Shown one piece after another: positions 6,159-13,884 of a stretch of DNA of 19,664 nucleotides. A program made the translations under genes and the position numbers. Location of the stretch: assembly GCA_964429355.1 (NCBI GenBank), contig CAYSCH010000157.1:1-19664 (forward strand). The letters are read 5' to 3'. The stretch's first letter is position 1. Every line of letters begins with the position of its first letter. This DNA comes from JAAYAY01 sp964429355. Its GTDB lineage: Bacteria; Planctomycetota; Planctomycetia; Pirellulales; Thermoguttaceae. Under the pieces are notes generated by a model that had not been told where the DNA came from, did no database searches, and saw only the letters and a list, made by a program, of their open reading frames with translations.

Positions 6159-9100
6159 ATGGGACGGTTCATTCAGTCGTTGTGTATTCTGATGATCCTG
6201 GGCATACCTGTGACGGCCCAGGAATTCACGAACGAAGACCTGCAGAACCGGCACGGGACTCCCTATCCGGTCGCGCGCCTCGAGCGAGACTGGATCTACC
6301 AGGATTATGGCCTCAAGAGCGGCGACTGTTTTGTCGCTTCGGACAGAAACGACATCGAACAAGCGATGGTGAGCAAGGTGCTGTGCGAGCTGAAGTCTCG
6401 CAACCTCGAGGCGGTCGAACTGGAGAAGTCTCTTGCGAGGCTGATTGCAGGCCGCAAACCGGGCAGCGACCCTGCGTGGAAGGAGCTGTATCTTGCTGCC
6501 TGCCGGATCCGCCGCGAGGGGCGTCTGCGGGTCTTTCAGGATCATCCGCGCGAGTTTGTTTACGCCAAGCACTTTGTCTTCGGTGATTGCCAGGCCATGT
6601 TTGCGATGACGGATCATCTTACGGATGCGATCTTTCGAGAGTGCGGGCGCGACTACCGCATGAATTCGCAGCTCTGCAAGATGAAGATCAGCGACGACGG
6701 GACTGTCACGACCGAGGTACTTCTGGATTGTGCCGAGGGAATCGTACGGGATCCCTGTGTCTCCTTCGACGGCAGCCGGCTGGCCTTTTCGATGCGCCGC
6801 ACGAGCCACGACGGCGACGACGATTTCCACCTTTATGTCATGCAGATGAGCGACCGAACCGTCGAGCAAATCACGTCCGGACCGGGAGTGGCCGACATGG
6901 AGCCAGAATGGCTCCCGGGCGGCGACCTGATCTTCACCTCCACGCGCTGCACCGTCTCGGCTCCGTGCTGGTGGTCGAGCGTGTGCAATCTCTACAGGTG
7001 TGACTCCAAAGGGCGCTACATCCGCCGTCTGGGCGTCGACCACGGGCATACGGTGTTTCCACACGTCACGAGCGACGGACGCATTACGTATACTCGCTGG
7101 GAATATTCCGACCGGACGGCGGGCTACCTCCACACCCTGTTTGTGATGAACGCGGACGGCACCAATCAGGCCGAGTTTTACGGCAACAACTCGCAGTTTC
7201 CGGCCGCTGTACTTCATGCCCGAAATGTACCGAATTCCACGAAAGTGATTGCCATCGCCGGCGCCCACCACATCGACCAGCGGGGCAAACTGATCATGAT
7301 CGACCGCAAGACAGGTACCCAGGCCGGCCTTGGCGTCGAGTTGCTGGCCCCGCAACGGGATTATCCATACCGGGAGAGCATCGGGACCGGCGGCAACATC
7401 GTTCACGATACGGAGGGGGAACAGTTCCAGTATCCCTACCCTCTGGACGACGACAATTACCTCGTCTGCTATTCGCCCGAGGGGGGCCCGATTCGGGGGT
7501 TGAAAGGCATGAAGGACGGCAAGACCGGAAGCCCGCCGTTCGGGATCTACTGGATGCACCGCAATGGCGAGCGAGAACTGTTGATCTTCGATCCGGTTGT
7601 CTCGTCGGGCCAGCAGGTGGCAATCGCTCGCCCGCGACCGTTCGAGAAGGTATCGGCGGTCAACGAACACGAGACGAAAGGTCGCTTCTACATACAGAAC
7701 GTCTACCACGGTCCCGGCCTGGCTGGTGTAGACCCAGGCACGATCAAGAAGATTCGCGTGGTCGGCCTAGACTATCGGGCCAAAGGCACGGTGGCGTTGG
7801 GATTGCACCCCTGGGGTGGGCATCAGACCTCACCGTGCGCGATCAACAACGGCAGCTACGACGTGAAGCACGTGCTCGGCACGGTGGCCGTTGAGGAAGA
7901 CGGAAGCTGCTATTTCGAGTGTCCTTCACGGGTGCCGGTGTATTTTCAGATGCTGGACGAACGGGGGCGGATGGTGCAGAACATGCGTAGCTGGACCATG
8001 GTTCTGCCCGGCGAAGTGGCGGTGTGCATTGGCTGCCACGAAGACAAGAACAGCACGTTCCTGGATGGCGACCGCTTCAGGTTGGCGTTGAAGAGATCTC
8101 CGCAGACGATCCGACCGTTCCATACAGAAGGGGAGGAGCCGGTCCAGGAGATGGAGCGTTTCCTGACCGACTCCGAGAAACGGGCGATGCGGTATCTCGG
8201 CACCAGCGCTCCCCAGGCGATGGACGTGCCCCGGGGATTCAGTTACACGCGGGAGGTCCAGCCGATCTGGGACGAGCACTGTATCGAGTGCCATGCCGGC
8301 GCCAAGAATCCGGAAAAGAAGGACGTTCCGCTCAGTCTGCTGGGGGACTACCGTCCGATCACGAATCCCGAGATCTATGGCCGCACAAAATGGCGATTGA
8401 CGCCGCGGATCTATGCGACCAGTACAACAGGCCATCCGGGTCGCAGCTTCAGCGAGTCCTACATCAACCTGACCGACTTCGGGTACAACGCAAAGATCCT
8501 CCTGGCCGACGTGGGCGGCAAGTGCGAGGCAAATCAGGATCCGACGTACCTTGCCTACTTTGGCGGCAAGTCGGCGAACGTTCCCAATCCGGACGCGTTC
8601 GGCTATTGTGCGGACGAATACGCAGGCAAGGGAATCATCAACTGGCTTCACGTGTCGAGTGCGTGTGCGATGTTGCCGCCCTGTGCCTACGGGTCGACGT
8701 CGAGTCCGCTGATGGATTACCTGGAGCCGTCGCACTACGGTGTCAGGGTTTCGCCCGAGGAAAAGGAACGGGTGGCCTGCTGGATCGATCTGAATGTGCC
8801 GTTTGCCGGTTCGTGGATGGAATTGAACTACTGGGACAGGCTCGATCACGCCAAACATTCCGGCCTGACCCCCTGGTACGTGTATCGCGACAAGATGCGC
8901 CAGATCTACCTGTACTTCGAGGCAAAACGCCTGAAGGCAGCCGAATTGGAGGTGGAGCATCTCGCCAGGTACCTCCAGCACATCGACGAGGGTGTGGAGT
9001 TTCAGATCGACGATTTTCCTCGGTACACGTTCGGCGGACGCCGTGTCCAGCAGGAATTCGTCGAGCAATATGACAGTCGCCCCAACACGGTTCCGATCTA

Positions 9101-9602
9101 TGGGATCGCCGAGGGAAAAGATGCCCGGGGGGGCGGCAATTCGACTGGGAACGAAGTGCGGAATCTGGCCGTCAACAAAGACGCCTATGCCTACCATCTG
9201 CGTTCCTATCCACGGGCGACGTCGAATTCGCACTATCGATATCGACCGGAATTCTCGCCCACCCACGCGATCGACGGAGAGCGCGCTGTGGACAAATACT
9301 GGCGGCCTGCCCGTCGTACCGACTTGTGGTTGATGGTCGAGTTCGGGCGTGAAGTGGAAGCGGAACAAGTCGTCATCGTGCTTCACCAGAACGACGGCCA
9401 GAAGAAGACGTGGACGGGTGCCACGCTGGAATTCTCAAGTGGAGAGAAGGTGCCGCTGGAGCTGGAGAATACGTCCGAGCCGCAGCCGTTCACGTTTCCG
9501 AAGCGGAAGTGCACGTGGGTGAAGCTGGCCGATTTGCGGGAACGATTCCCGCTTGGGGATAATGGAATCGTCGAGTTTGAGGTTTACGGCAAGGACCTGT
9601 GA
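6159..9602 (+). CDS. HzsA-like exported di-heme c-type protein with beta-propeller and discoidin-like C-terminus
   Basis: A 1147-residue exported protein. Residues 1-20 form a signal peptide (basic start, hydrophobic core, cleavage near VTA-QE). From about 170 to 500 are TolB/WD40-like propeller repeats (GIVRDPCVSFDGSRLAFSMR; DMEPEWLPGGDLIFTSTR; FPHVTSDGRITYTRWEYSDR). A middle domain resembles the hydrazine synthase alpha-subunit family (YHGPGLAGVDPGTIKKIRV to SRVPVYFQMLDERGRMVQ). Two CxxCH heme c motifs follow: CIGCH at 623-627 and CIECH at 708-712. The last 150 residues (from NLAVNKDAYA, with SPTHAIDGE) look like an F5/8C or NPCBM-type carbohydrate-binding fold. Such HzsA-related proteins are common in non-anammox Planctomycetota; hydrazine synthesis should not be assumed. 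The likely location is the periplasm, with a redox or carbohydrate-linked role. GAAAGG lies upstream of the ATG. No partner gene is adjacent. Confidence 0.85.
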   Translation: MGRFIQSLCILMILGIPVTAQEFTNEDLQNRHGTPYPVARLERDWIYQDYGLKSGDCFVASDRNDIEQAMVSKVLCELKSRNLEAVELEKSLARLIAGRKPGSDPAWKELYLAACRIRREGRLRVFQDHPREFVYAKHFVFGDCQAMFAMTDHLTDAIFRECGRDYRMNSQLCKMKISDDGTVTTEVLLDCAEGIVRDPCVSFDGSRLAFSMRRTSHDGDDDFHLYVMQMSDRTVEQITSGPGVADMEPEWLPGGDLIFTSTRCTVSAPCWWSSVCNLYRCDSKGRYIRRLGVDHGHTVFPHVTSDGRITYTRWEYSDRTAGYLHTLFVMNADGTNQAEFYGNNSQFPAAVLHARNVPNSTKVIAIAGAHHIDQRGKLIMIDRKTGTQAGLGVELLAPQRDYPYRESIGTGGNIVHDTEGEQFQYPYPLDDDNYLVCYSPEGGPIRGLKGMKDGKTGSPPFGIYWMHRNGERELLIFDPVVSSGQQVAIARPRPFEKVSAVNEHETKGRFYIQNVYHGPGLAGVDPGTIKKIRVVGLDYRAKGTVALGLHPWGGHQTSPCAINNGSYDVKHVLGTVAVEEDGSCYFECPSRVPVYFQMLDERGRMVQNMRSWTMVLPGEVAVCIGCHEDKNSTFLDGDRFRLALKRSPQTIRPFHTEGEEPVQEMERFLTDSEKRAMRYLGTSAPQAMDVPRGFSYTREVQPIWDEHCIECHAGAKNPEKKDVPLSLLGDYRPITNPEIYGRTKWRLTPRIYATSTTGHPGRSFSESYINLTDFGYNAKILLADVGGKCEANQDPTYLAYFGGKSANVPNPDAFGYCADEYAGKGIINWLHVSSACAMLPPCAYGSTSSPLMDYLEPSHYGVRVSPEEKERVACWIDLNVPFAGSWMELNYWDRLDHAKHSGLTPWYVYRDKMRQIYLYFEAKRLKAAELEVEHLARYLQHIDEGVEFQIDDFPRYTFGGRRVQQEFVEQYDSRPNTVPIYGIAEGKDARGGGNSTGNEVRNLAVNKDAYAYHLRSYPRATSNSHYRYRPEFSPTHAIDGERAVDKYWRPARRTDLWLMVEFGREVEAEQVVIVLHQNDGQKKTWTGATLEFSSGEKVPLELENTSEPQPFTFPKRKCTWVKLADLRERFPLGDNGIVEFEVYGKDL

Positions 9603-9676
9603 TCGAGAAAGGTTGCCGAAGTCGTGAGCCGTTGGAGCGTCTGAGGAGCGTCCGAATTCTGAGCGGGTTCGGCAGT

Positions 9677-10696
9677 TCACCGGTTGCTGGTGTAGACGAT
9701 CGGCAGGCGACCGGCGGGAGGGATGACGGAGTCGTCGGGGTTCAGGCCGGGACCGATCCGGCCGGCGGCGTTGAGAAAGAAATGGTCGGTTCCAACGGTC
9801 GCCACCGGGACGACCATGAAACGAACATTTCCACCGCCGAACAGGACGTTGCGGCCTCCGGCGTGGTTCAGGCTGTGGAAGTCGGCTGCACCTGGGTCGG
9901 GCACGTCGGACACGAGAGCGAAATGGTCGCGTCCCCGGTTTCGCAGACCTTGAAAGCAATTGTCTTGTTCATAGCCGAGGCTCATGCTGTAGCTGCCGCC
10001 GAGCGAGGCCTGGACCCGCTCCAGTTCCTTGCCTTCGGACACGAGCACCATCTGCTCGAGGGTTGGGACGGAAAACCCGACCACTTCCGCCATGGGTGAA
10101 TCGGGGCAGATCAATTGCCGAGGATCGTCCAAGTTGCCTGTCGATTGAAGGAGAACAGCGAATCCGCCGCCGACGCCGAGCCGATCGGTCGGAGGTGCTG
10201 AGGGGAGGTAGCCGGCGAAGGTTTCGCTGTACTGGGCGAGCCCCTGATAAAGATTGTGGAGATTACCTGCGCACTGAGTAATCCGGGATTGAACCCGGCT
10301 GTTGTGGATGGCGGGGAAGAGCAGCAGCGAGGCCGCCATGAGGATCCCGGCGACGGCCATGACGTCGAGCCAACTGAATTGCGAGACGGCGCCGTCAAGG
10401 CGTACATCGGGCCGCATGGCGTGCAGGCGTCCTGCGGGAGCCGGACGCAAATCGCGCCGGGGCTTCGAGGCGGCTATCCGGGCGGCCACGTAGCCGCATG
10501 TCCGGTGGGCCAAGCCCCGAGGCGGGTCGATCGGCTCGCGCGACAACTCCATCGGGGCGAGCAGCACCCGCAAGGTCTCCAGTTGCTGGCGCAACTGGGG
10601 ATCCTTGGAAAGGTCTTCTTGAATTTGCCGACGCTCGTCGTCCTCCAAAGCGTCAAGCAGGTAACCTAGCAATTGCTCTTGTGCGTTTTCAGCCAT
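9677..10696 (-). CDS. Anti-sigma factor-like protein fused to a pseudopilin-like (DUF1559-type) domain
   Basis: 339 residues. Residues 1-60 resemble the N-terminus of anti-sigma factors (LLGYLLDALEDDERRQIQEDLSKDPQLRQQLETL), but the Cys/His zinc motif of zf-HC2 proteins is absent. One membrane helix lies at about 108-130 (WLDVMAVAGILMAASLLLFP). The part after it mirrors DUF1559 pseudopilins: IHNSRVQSRITQCAGNLHNLYQGLAQYSETFAGYLP follows the helix much as AAREAARR...NL..LG..HNY does in those proteins. A late NHAGGRNVLFGGG (His278) is an H-x9-DG motif with Asp changed to Gly. The start overlaps the sigma gene stop by 8 bases (ATGGCTGA), so the two are translationally coupled. The inferred role is membrane sequestration of the cognate sigma factor, with the pseudopilin-like domain outside the membrane. 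Confidence 0.8.
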   Translation of the reverse strand: MAENAQEQLLGYLLDALEDDERRQIQEDLSKDPQLRQQLETLRVLLAPMELSREPIDPPRGLAHRTCGYVAARIAASKPRRDLRPAPAGRLHAMRPDVRLDGAVSQFSWLDVMAVAGILMAASLLLFPAIHNSRVQSRITQCAGNLHNLYQGLAQYSETFAGYLPSAPPTDRLGVGGGFAVLLQSTGNLDDPRQLICPDSPMAEVVGFSVPTLEQMVLVSEGKELERVQASLGGSYSMSLGYEQDNCFQGLRNRGRDHFALVSDVPDPGAADFHSLNHAGGRNVLFGGGNVRFMVVPVATVGTDHFFLNAAGRIGPGLNPDDSVIPPAGRLPIVYTSNR

Positions 10697-11345
10697 GTCC
10701 AGCGGTATCGAGATGGGTCAAGGAGGGTTCGAGTTTTCGGATCGCCGCGTGCAAGCGGCTCTTCACCGTTCCGACGGGAATCTCGAGGACCTCCGCTGCT
10801 TCGCGGTATTTGAGGCCCTGGTAGTAAACCAGCGTCAGGACTTCCTTGAGCGACTCGGGCAAGTGGCTAACGGCCTGGTGGACCTGTGCGCCCGTTTCGG
10901 CCGATTCGATGTGAGCATCCGGGGCGGCCTCGTCGCTGCCCAGGAACTCCATCAGTGAGCCGCCTTCGTCATCCTGATCACCGGCTCGGCAGCACCGATC
11001 GAGGCTCGCCAACTTGTGACGCCGATTGCGGCGTTTGGCATCGATTGCCTGGTTGGTTGCAACCGTGTAGAGCCAGGGGCGAACCTTGCGGCCCGGCTCG
11101 AAGTACTTGCACTTCATGTGGACCTGGAGAAACGTGGCCTGGAACGCGTCTTCGGCCATCTCGGCGTCGCCGAGGTAGCGTCGGAGGTAGTTGAACAACT
11201 CGCGCTCGTAGCGGTGGACCAACGTCTCGAAGGCCCGGCGATCACCGTCGGCCCTATACGCGAGCATAAGATCCTCGTCGGACCACTCGGCGAAAGGAAC
11301 GGTCTGTGATGCGCTTGGCTGCATTTGTTCGATCGTGCTGTTCAT
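10689..11345 (-). CDS. ECF-family RNA polymerase sigma factor
   Basis: A 218-residue sigma-70 family ECF factor. Region 2 spans about 24-110 (DEDLMLAYRADGDRRAFETLVHRYERELFNYLRRYLGDAEMAEDAFQATFLQVH, then RPWLYTVATNQAIDAKRR). A linker rich in Asp and Glu precedes region 4 at about 155-208 (LPESLKEVLTLVYYQGLKYREAAEVLEIPVGTVKSRLHAAIRKLE), the helix-turn-helix that reads the -35 element. It directs RNA polymerase to a stress- or envelope-type regulon that cannot be named from sequence. The ATG at 11345 fits the family start; no strong Shine-Dalgarno is visible. Its 3' end overlaps the anti-sigma-like gene, the classic arrangement for a sigma/anti-sigma pair. Autoregulation is plausible but no matching promoter could be identified with confidence. 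Confidence 0.95.
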   Translation of the reverse strand: MNSTIEQMQPSASQTVPFAEWSDEDLMLAYRADGDRRAFETLVHRYERELFNYLRRYLGDAEMAEDAFQATFLQVHMKCKYFEPGRKVRPWLYTVATNQAIDAKRRNRRHKLASLDRCCRAGDQDDEGGSLMEFLGSDEAAPDAHIESAETGAQVHQAVSHLPESLKEVLTLVYYQGLKYREAAEVLEIPVGTVKSRLHAAIRKLEPSLTHLDTAGHG

Positions 11346-12067
11346 TTTTCGGTACGGTTTCCGACCGTCAGTAGTTCGCCCAAAATGGTCTTTCGATCCA
11401 TTTTTGCGTCCCAGTCTCCCCGACGGCCTCCGCCTCTCCTGTCTATACTAGCAGTTCCTCGAAAAACCTTCCTCCATTCCTTTGGGGGCTGGAGGGAACT
11501 GTCCGGCAAGTGCCGGATTGAAGGCCAACTAATTGCAACTGGCGTGCCAAACGTTAGAATCGCAACATTCCCACCCTGAGAATCCGCTCAACTCGCATCG
11601 CAAGTCCTTTATTAAATAGTATTTGTGATGATAGATCGGATTTGCCACTGCAACGGGGCAGCGATCTGCCAACGGCCTGAGTTTGAAAATGTGGGATGGC
11701 AGAACTTACAGGGCGGGAAATTCGTAGCCCGAGGCACGAGACTGGCTGGAGGCAGCTCTGCTTGGTTCCACCAATTATGGGAGGAGAGTCGCAGACTACC
11801 GGCCAACTGCCGATGTGGCAGGCGATTCGGTCCTTGTGGCCAGCTTTTTCCAGGTACCGGCCAAATGTCCTGCGATACGCTGGCGCAGGCCTGACTGGCG
11901 GGTTCCCCCAATTCGAGCGGGAAAGTGAATCCACGAGATCGGAACCGCGCCGGCCTGCTCAATTTGGTGAGGCGGCGTATCTCGGGAGCAGGCAATCCAT
12001 CGCTCCCCGGATTACCGGTGAGCGTGGTGCTGCAGAGGTTTCAAGGGCAGGCAGGAAAGCCCGTGGC
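11346..12067. other. 722-base gene-poor region
   Basis: Frames stay open here on both strands, including a 237-codon plus-strand frame from 11696, but the translations lack family features, are rich in Arg, Ser and Cys, and overlap a better gene on the other strand. A perfect hairpin TCCGGCA-AG-TGCCGGA lies at 11502-11517. An AT-rich patch at 11608-11626 could be a promoter. TACCGGCCAA occurs twice, at 11797-11806 and 11855-11864. I see no tRNA, riboswitch or insertion sequence. Confidence 0.4.
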
Positions 12068-12247
12068 CTAATGGGAGTGCTTCCCCGGGTGATGGGCAAG
12101 CCAGACGCCGCTACCGTAGAGAAAACACAACAAAGCGGCGGCGGTGAGGATCGAGAACGGGTCGTTGGGCGTCAGGACGATAGCCAGAATGCAGCCCCCG
12201 AGGATCCAAATACGCCAATGCCGCAGGTCAAAGAGGTCCGACAACAT
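12068..12247 (-). CDS. 59-residue membrane protein resembling the last two helices of TatC
   Basis: A small membrane protein with two predicted helices (about residues 12-26 and 33-50) and a His-rich tail (AHHPGKHSH). The segment ILAIVLTPNDPFS matches the conserved TatC stretch between helices 5 and 6 (E. coli VGMLLTPPDVFS), and the flanking G, A, L, G and V residues line up too. The Pro and Glu normally conserved in helix 6 of TatC (AIP...FE) are missing. The ATG at 12247 is supported by GGGAGGAACA just upstream, an excellent Shine-Dalgarno; the frame is open to 12328 but that extension looks non-coding. A TATAAT lies about 90 bases upstream on the same strand. TatC is normally about 240-300 residues with six helices, and nothing in the flanks encodes the missing four. 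It may be a domesticated fragment or an unrelated look-alike; function unknown. Confidence 0.7.
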   Translation of the reverse strand: MLSDLFDLRHWRIWILGGCILAIVLTPNDPFSILTAAALLCFLYGSGVWLAHHPGKHSH

Positions 12248-12337
12248 CGTTGTTCCTCCCGCCGCCGCCAATCGTCCAGGACGAAGCGGACTTGTCTTGA
12301 AGGGATGCTGCCTGATAATCGAACTCACGTCACTTCA

Positions 12338-12343
12338 ATTATA
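12338..12343 (-). promoter_or_regulatory. Candidate -10 box (TATAAT) for the TatC-tail-like gene
   Basis: A perfect TATAAT on the minus strand, about 90 bases before the ATG at 12247. No good -35 hexamer is visible at 16-18 bases upstream, so the call rests on the -10 alone. Confidence 0.3.
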
Positions 12344-12458
12344 GCTGATCCATCGCGAGTATTTCTCCCCCCGATCCGGTTAGTTGCGATGGATTTCATG
12401 CCCCGTTGACGGCAATCGAACGGAAGGTACGGCGTTTGGGCGAAAGCTTTCGTTTGTC

Positions 12459-13139
12459 CTAAGAGAGCAGGCCTTCACGGATCGCCATTGTGGCCAGGTC
12501 GACCACCTTGTGGATGCCCAGCTTCCGCATCATTCGCGACTTGTGGTTATCGACGGTGCTCACAGACGCCTTCAGTTGTGCTGCAGCTTCCCGAACGCTG
12601 AATCCCCGGGCGAGGAGAATGAGGATCTCCAGTTCGCGTTGTGTGAGGGTTGCCAACGGAGAGGAAATGGCTGCTCGGTTGAATCGCAGTCCTCGCGAAG
12701 TTTTGACGAGGTAATGCTGGATGTCGGCACAATAAGCCGGCAAGCCACGAAGTACGTTTTGAATCGCCTCTCGGATCTCGGAAAAACGGCAGGACTTGGT
12801 CAGGAATCCGCCGACTTGGAGTTTGAGTGCCAGCCGCACACGAAACTCCTTGACCTCGTCTTCGAGAAAGATGCAGGCCGTCTGGGGAGCGGTCTGGCGG
12901 AGCCTGCGGATGAGGCCGAAAGGGCCGTTGCCCCCCAGCCATGGATCCAGCAGAATCACATCCGGATCGGTGACGCCGATCTGGTGAGACATCTCGTACT
13001 CGTTGGTGGCAACCGTGGCCAATTCCACTTCATCGCATCCCTGCAGCAGAGTCCGCAGTCCTTCGACAAAGAGAATGTGTCGGTCAACAATTACGAGTCG
13101 AACAGGCCGATATCTGGGGTCAATTCCTTGGCGGTGCAT
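12459..13139 (-). CDS. NarL/FixJ-family response regulator with an atypical receiver
   Basis: A 226-residue two-domain regulator. The receiver domain occupies about 10-125: VRLVIVDRHILFVEGLRTLL, then DPDVILLDPWL with the candidate phospho-acceptor Asp, then GGFLTKSC with the conserved Lys. Two usual features are changed: the acidic pair (DD) reads D-R, and the Thr/Ser after beta-4 appears to be replaced by Glu in IFLEDE. The C-terminal LuxR helix-turn-helix is intact (LTQRELEILILLARGFSVREAAAQLKASVSTVDNHKSRMMRKLGI). Phosphorylation by a histidine kinase is therefore uncertain, and no kinase gene is adjacent. I chose the ATG at 13139 over a TTG three codons upstream; neither has a clear Shine-Dalgarno. 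An inverted repeat lies about 50 bases upstream. Confidence 0.9.
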   Translation of the reverse strand: MHRQGIDPRYRPVRLVIVDRHILFVEGLRTLLQGCDEVELATVATNEYEMSHQIGVTDPDVILLDPWLGGNGPFGLIRRLRQTAPQTACIFLEDEVKEFRVRLALKLQVGGFLTKSCRFSEIREAIQNVLRGLPAYCADIQHYLVKTSRGLRFNRAAISSPLATLTQRELEILILLARGFSVREAAAQLKASVSTVDNHKSRMMRKLGIHKVVDLATMAIREGLLS

Positions 13140-13184
13140 GAACGACAAGTGTAACGTCGCCGATCTGCAAATACTGCTCAGTTG

Positions 13185-13209
13185 TTGGAAATTTCCGAAA
13201 AATCTCCAA
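13185..13209. promoter_or_regulatory. Inverted repeat upstream of the response regulator, candidate operator
   Basis: TTGGAAAT (13185-13192) and ATCTCCAA (13202-13209) are inverted arms with one mismatch around a 9-base spacer; the first overlaps the perfect palindrome GGAAATTTCC (13187-13196). It sits about 46-70 bases before the regulator start, where an operator is plausible. Autoregulation is inferred only. Confidence 0.3.
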
Positions 13210-13383
13210 AAAAACCCTACGTGTTTAGCTCCCCGGCAGTTCCAATCCCCCCAGAAAAGGTGAGTGTTCTTCTGTATTTTACCAGGAATCGAGGAGCTTG
13301 GCGGGCTGGATGGCGCTTTTCAAACAGCAGCAGCCGAAGGTTGGCGGATCGGCCGGGCCTCCGAACGAGATCTGGCCGGCAAG

Positions 13384-13415
13384 GGGGGAAAACGGGAAAG
13401 GCCACCGTGGTGGCC
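13384..13415 (-). terminator. Terminator of the crcB-DUF190 operon (minus strand)
   Basis: On the minus strand GGCCACC and GGTGGCC form a hairpin (13415-13400) followed by TTTCCCGTTTTCC. It lies about 85 bases after the DUF190 stop and has the form of an intrinsic terminator with an interrupted T-run. Confidence 0.55.
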
Positions 13416-13498
13416 TGTGCGAATGGCAGTATCCATTGACTGAGACTGACGCATCCGCAAGAAATCCGATAGGAGCGAAGGGGACCTTGAGCCGTTGT

Positions 13499-13846
13499 TC
13501 AGCTTTTTGGCGCCTCACAACGATAGGCGAATACCCGGACCTTTTCGAGGGTGACGAGTCCCTCGGTGATCATCTCGTCGAACCTGGGTAGCAGCATTTC
13601 GATCTTCTCCGGCGTGTCGACGATCTCGACCACGATCGGCAGGTCTTCCGAGAGGCGGAGGACCTTGGCGGTGTGCATGCGGCTGTGGCAACCAAAACCC
13701 ATCAAGCCGCGGAGTACCGTGGCGCCGGCCATGCCCTCTTTTTTTGCCTCGGCCACGATTGCCTCGTAGAGCGGCTTGCCGTGATAGCGGTCGGATTCGC
13801 CCACAAAGATCCGCAACAACTGACATTCTCCTGGCAGTTTGGTCAT
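13499..13846 (-). CDS. DUF190 family protein
   Basis: A 115-residue cytoplasmic protein of the DUF190 (COG1993) family, a small ferredoxin-like alpha/beta fold. Visible family features are LLRIFVGESDRYHGKPLYEAIVAEAKK, AGATVLRGLMGFG and LPIVVEIVDTPEKIEMLLP. The family often sits next to crcB fluoride channel genes, as here (38 bases downstream of crcB), but its biochemical role is not established; a regulatory or nucleotide-binding role has been supposed. The ATG at 13846 follows AGAGG on the minus strand. The frame is open upstream to 14419, but that part lies over crcB in another frame and is not DUF190-like. Transcription probably ends at the terminator at 13384-13415. Confidence 0.92.
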   Translation of the reverse strand: MTKLPGECQLLRIFVGESDRYHGKPLYEAIVAEAKKEGMAGATVLRGLMGFGCHSRMHTAKVLRLSEDLPIVVEIVDTPEKIEMLLPRFDEMITEGLVTLEKVRVFAYRCEAPKS

Positions 13847-13884
13847 AGAGGACCTCTGGCTGTAGGCAAGGGGGTGTGCGCCAT

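Larger units (their letters stand above)
13140..13498. other. Intergenic region between the response regulator and DUF190 genes
   Basis: This region must hold the promoter of the minus-strand regulator gene and the end of the DUF190 transcript. It contains the inverted repeat at 13185-13209 and the minus-strand terminator at 13384-13415. The open frames across it give no recognisable protein. Confidence 0.4.

Noticed and set aside
6138..7709. A 523-codon minus-strand open frame, and another of 486 codons at 7926-9386
   Set aside because: Both lie opposite the HzsA-like gene, whose signal peptide, propeller repeats and heme motifs make the plus strand clearly coding.
11696..12409. A 237-codon plus-strand open frame
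   Set aside because: It has atypical composition (many Arg, Ser, Gln), no recognisable motif, and covers the better supported minus-strand TatC-tail gene.
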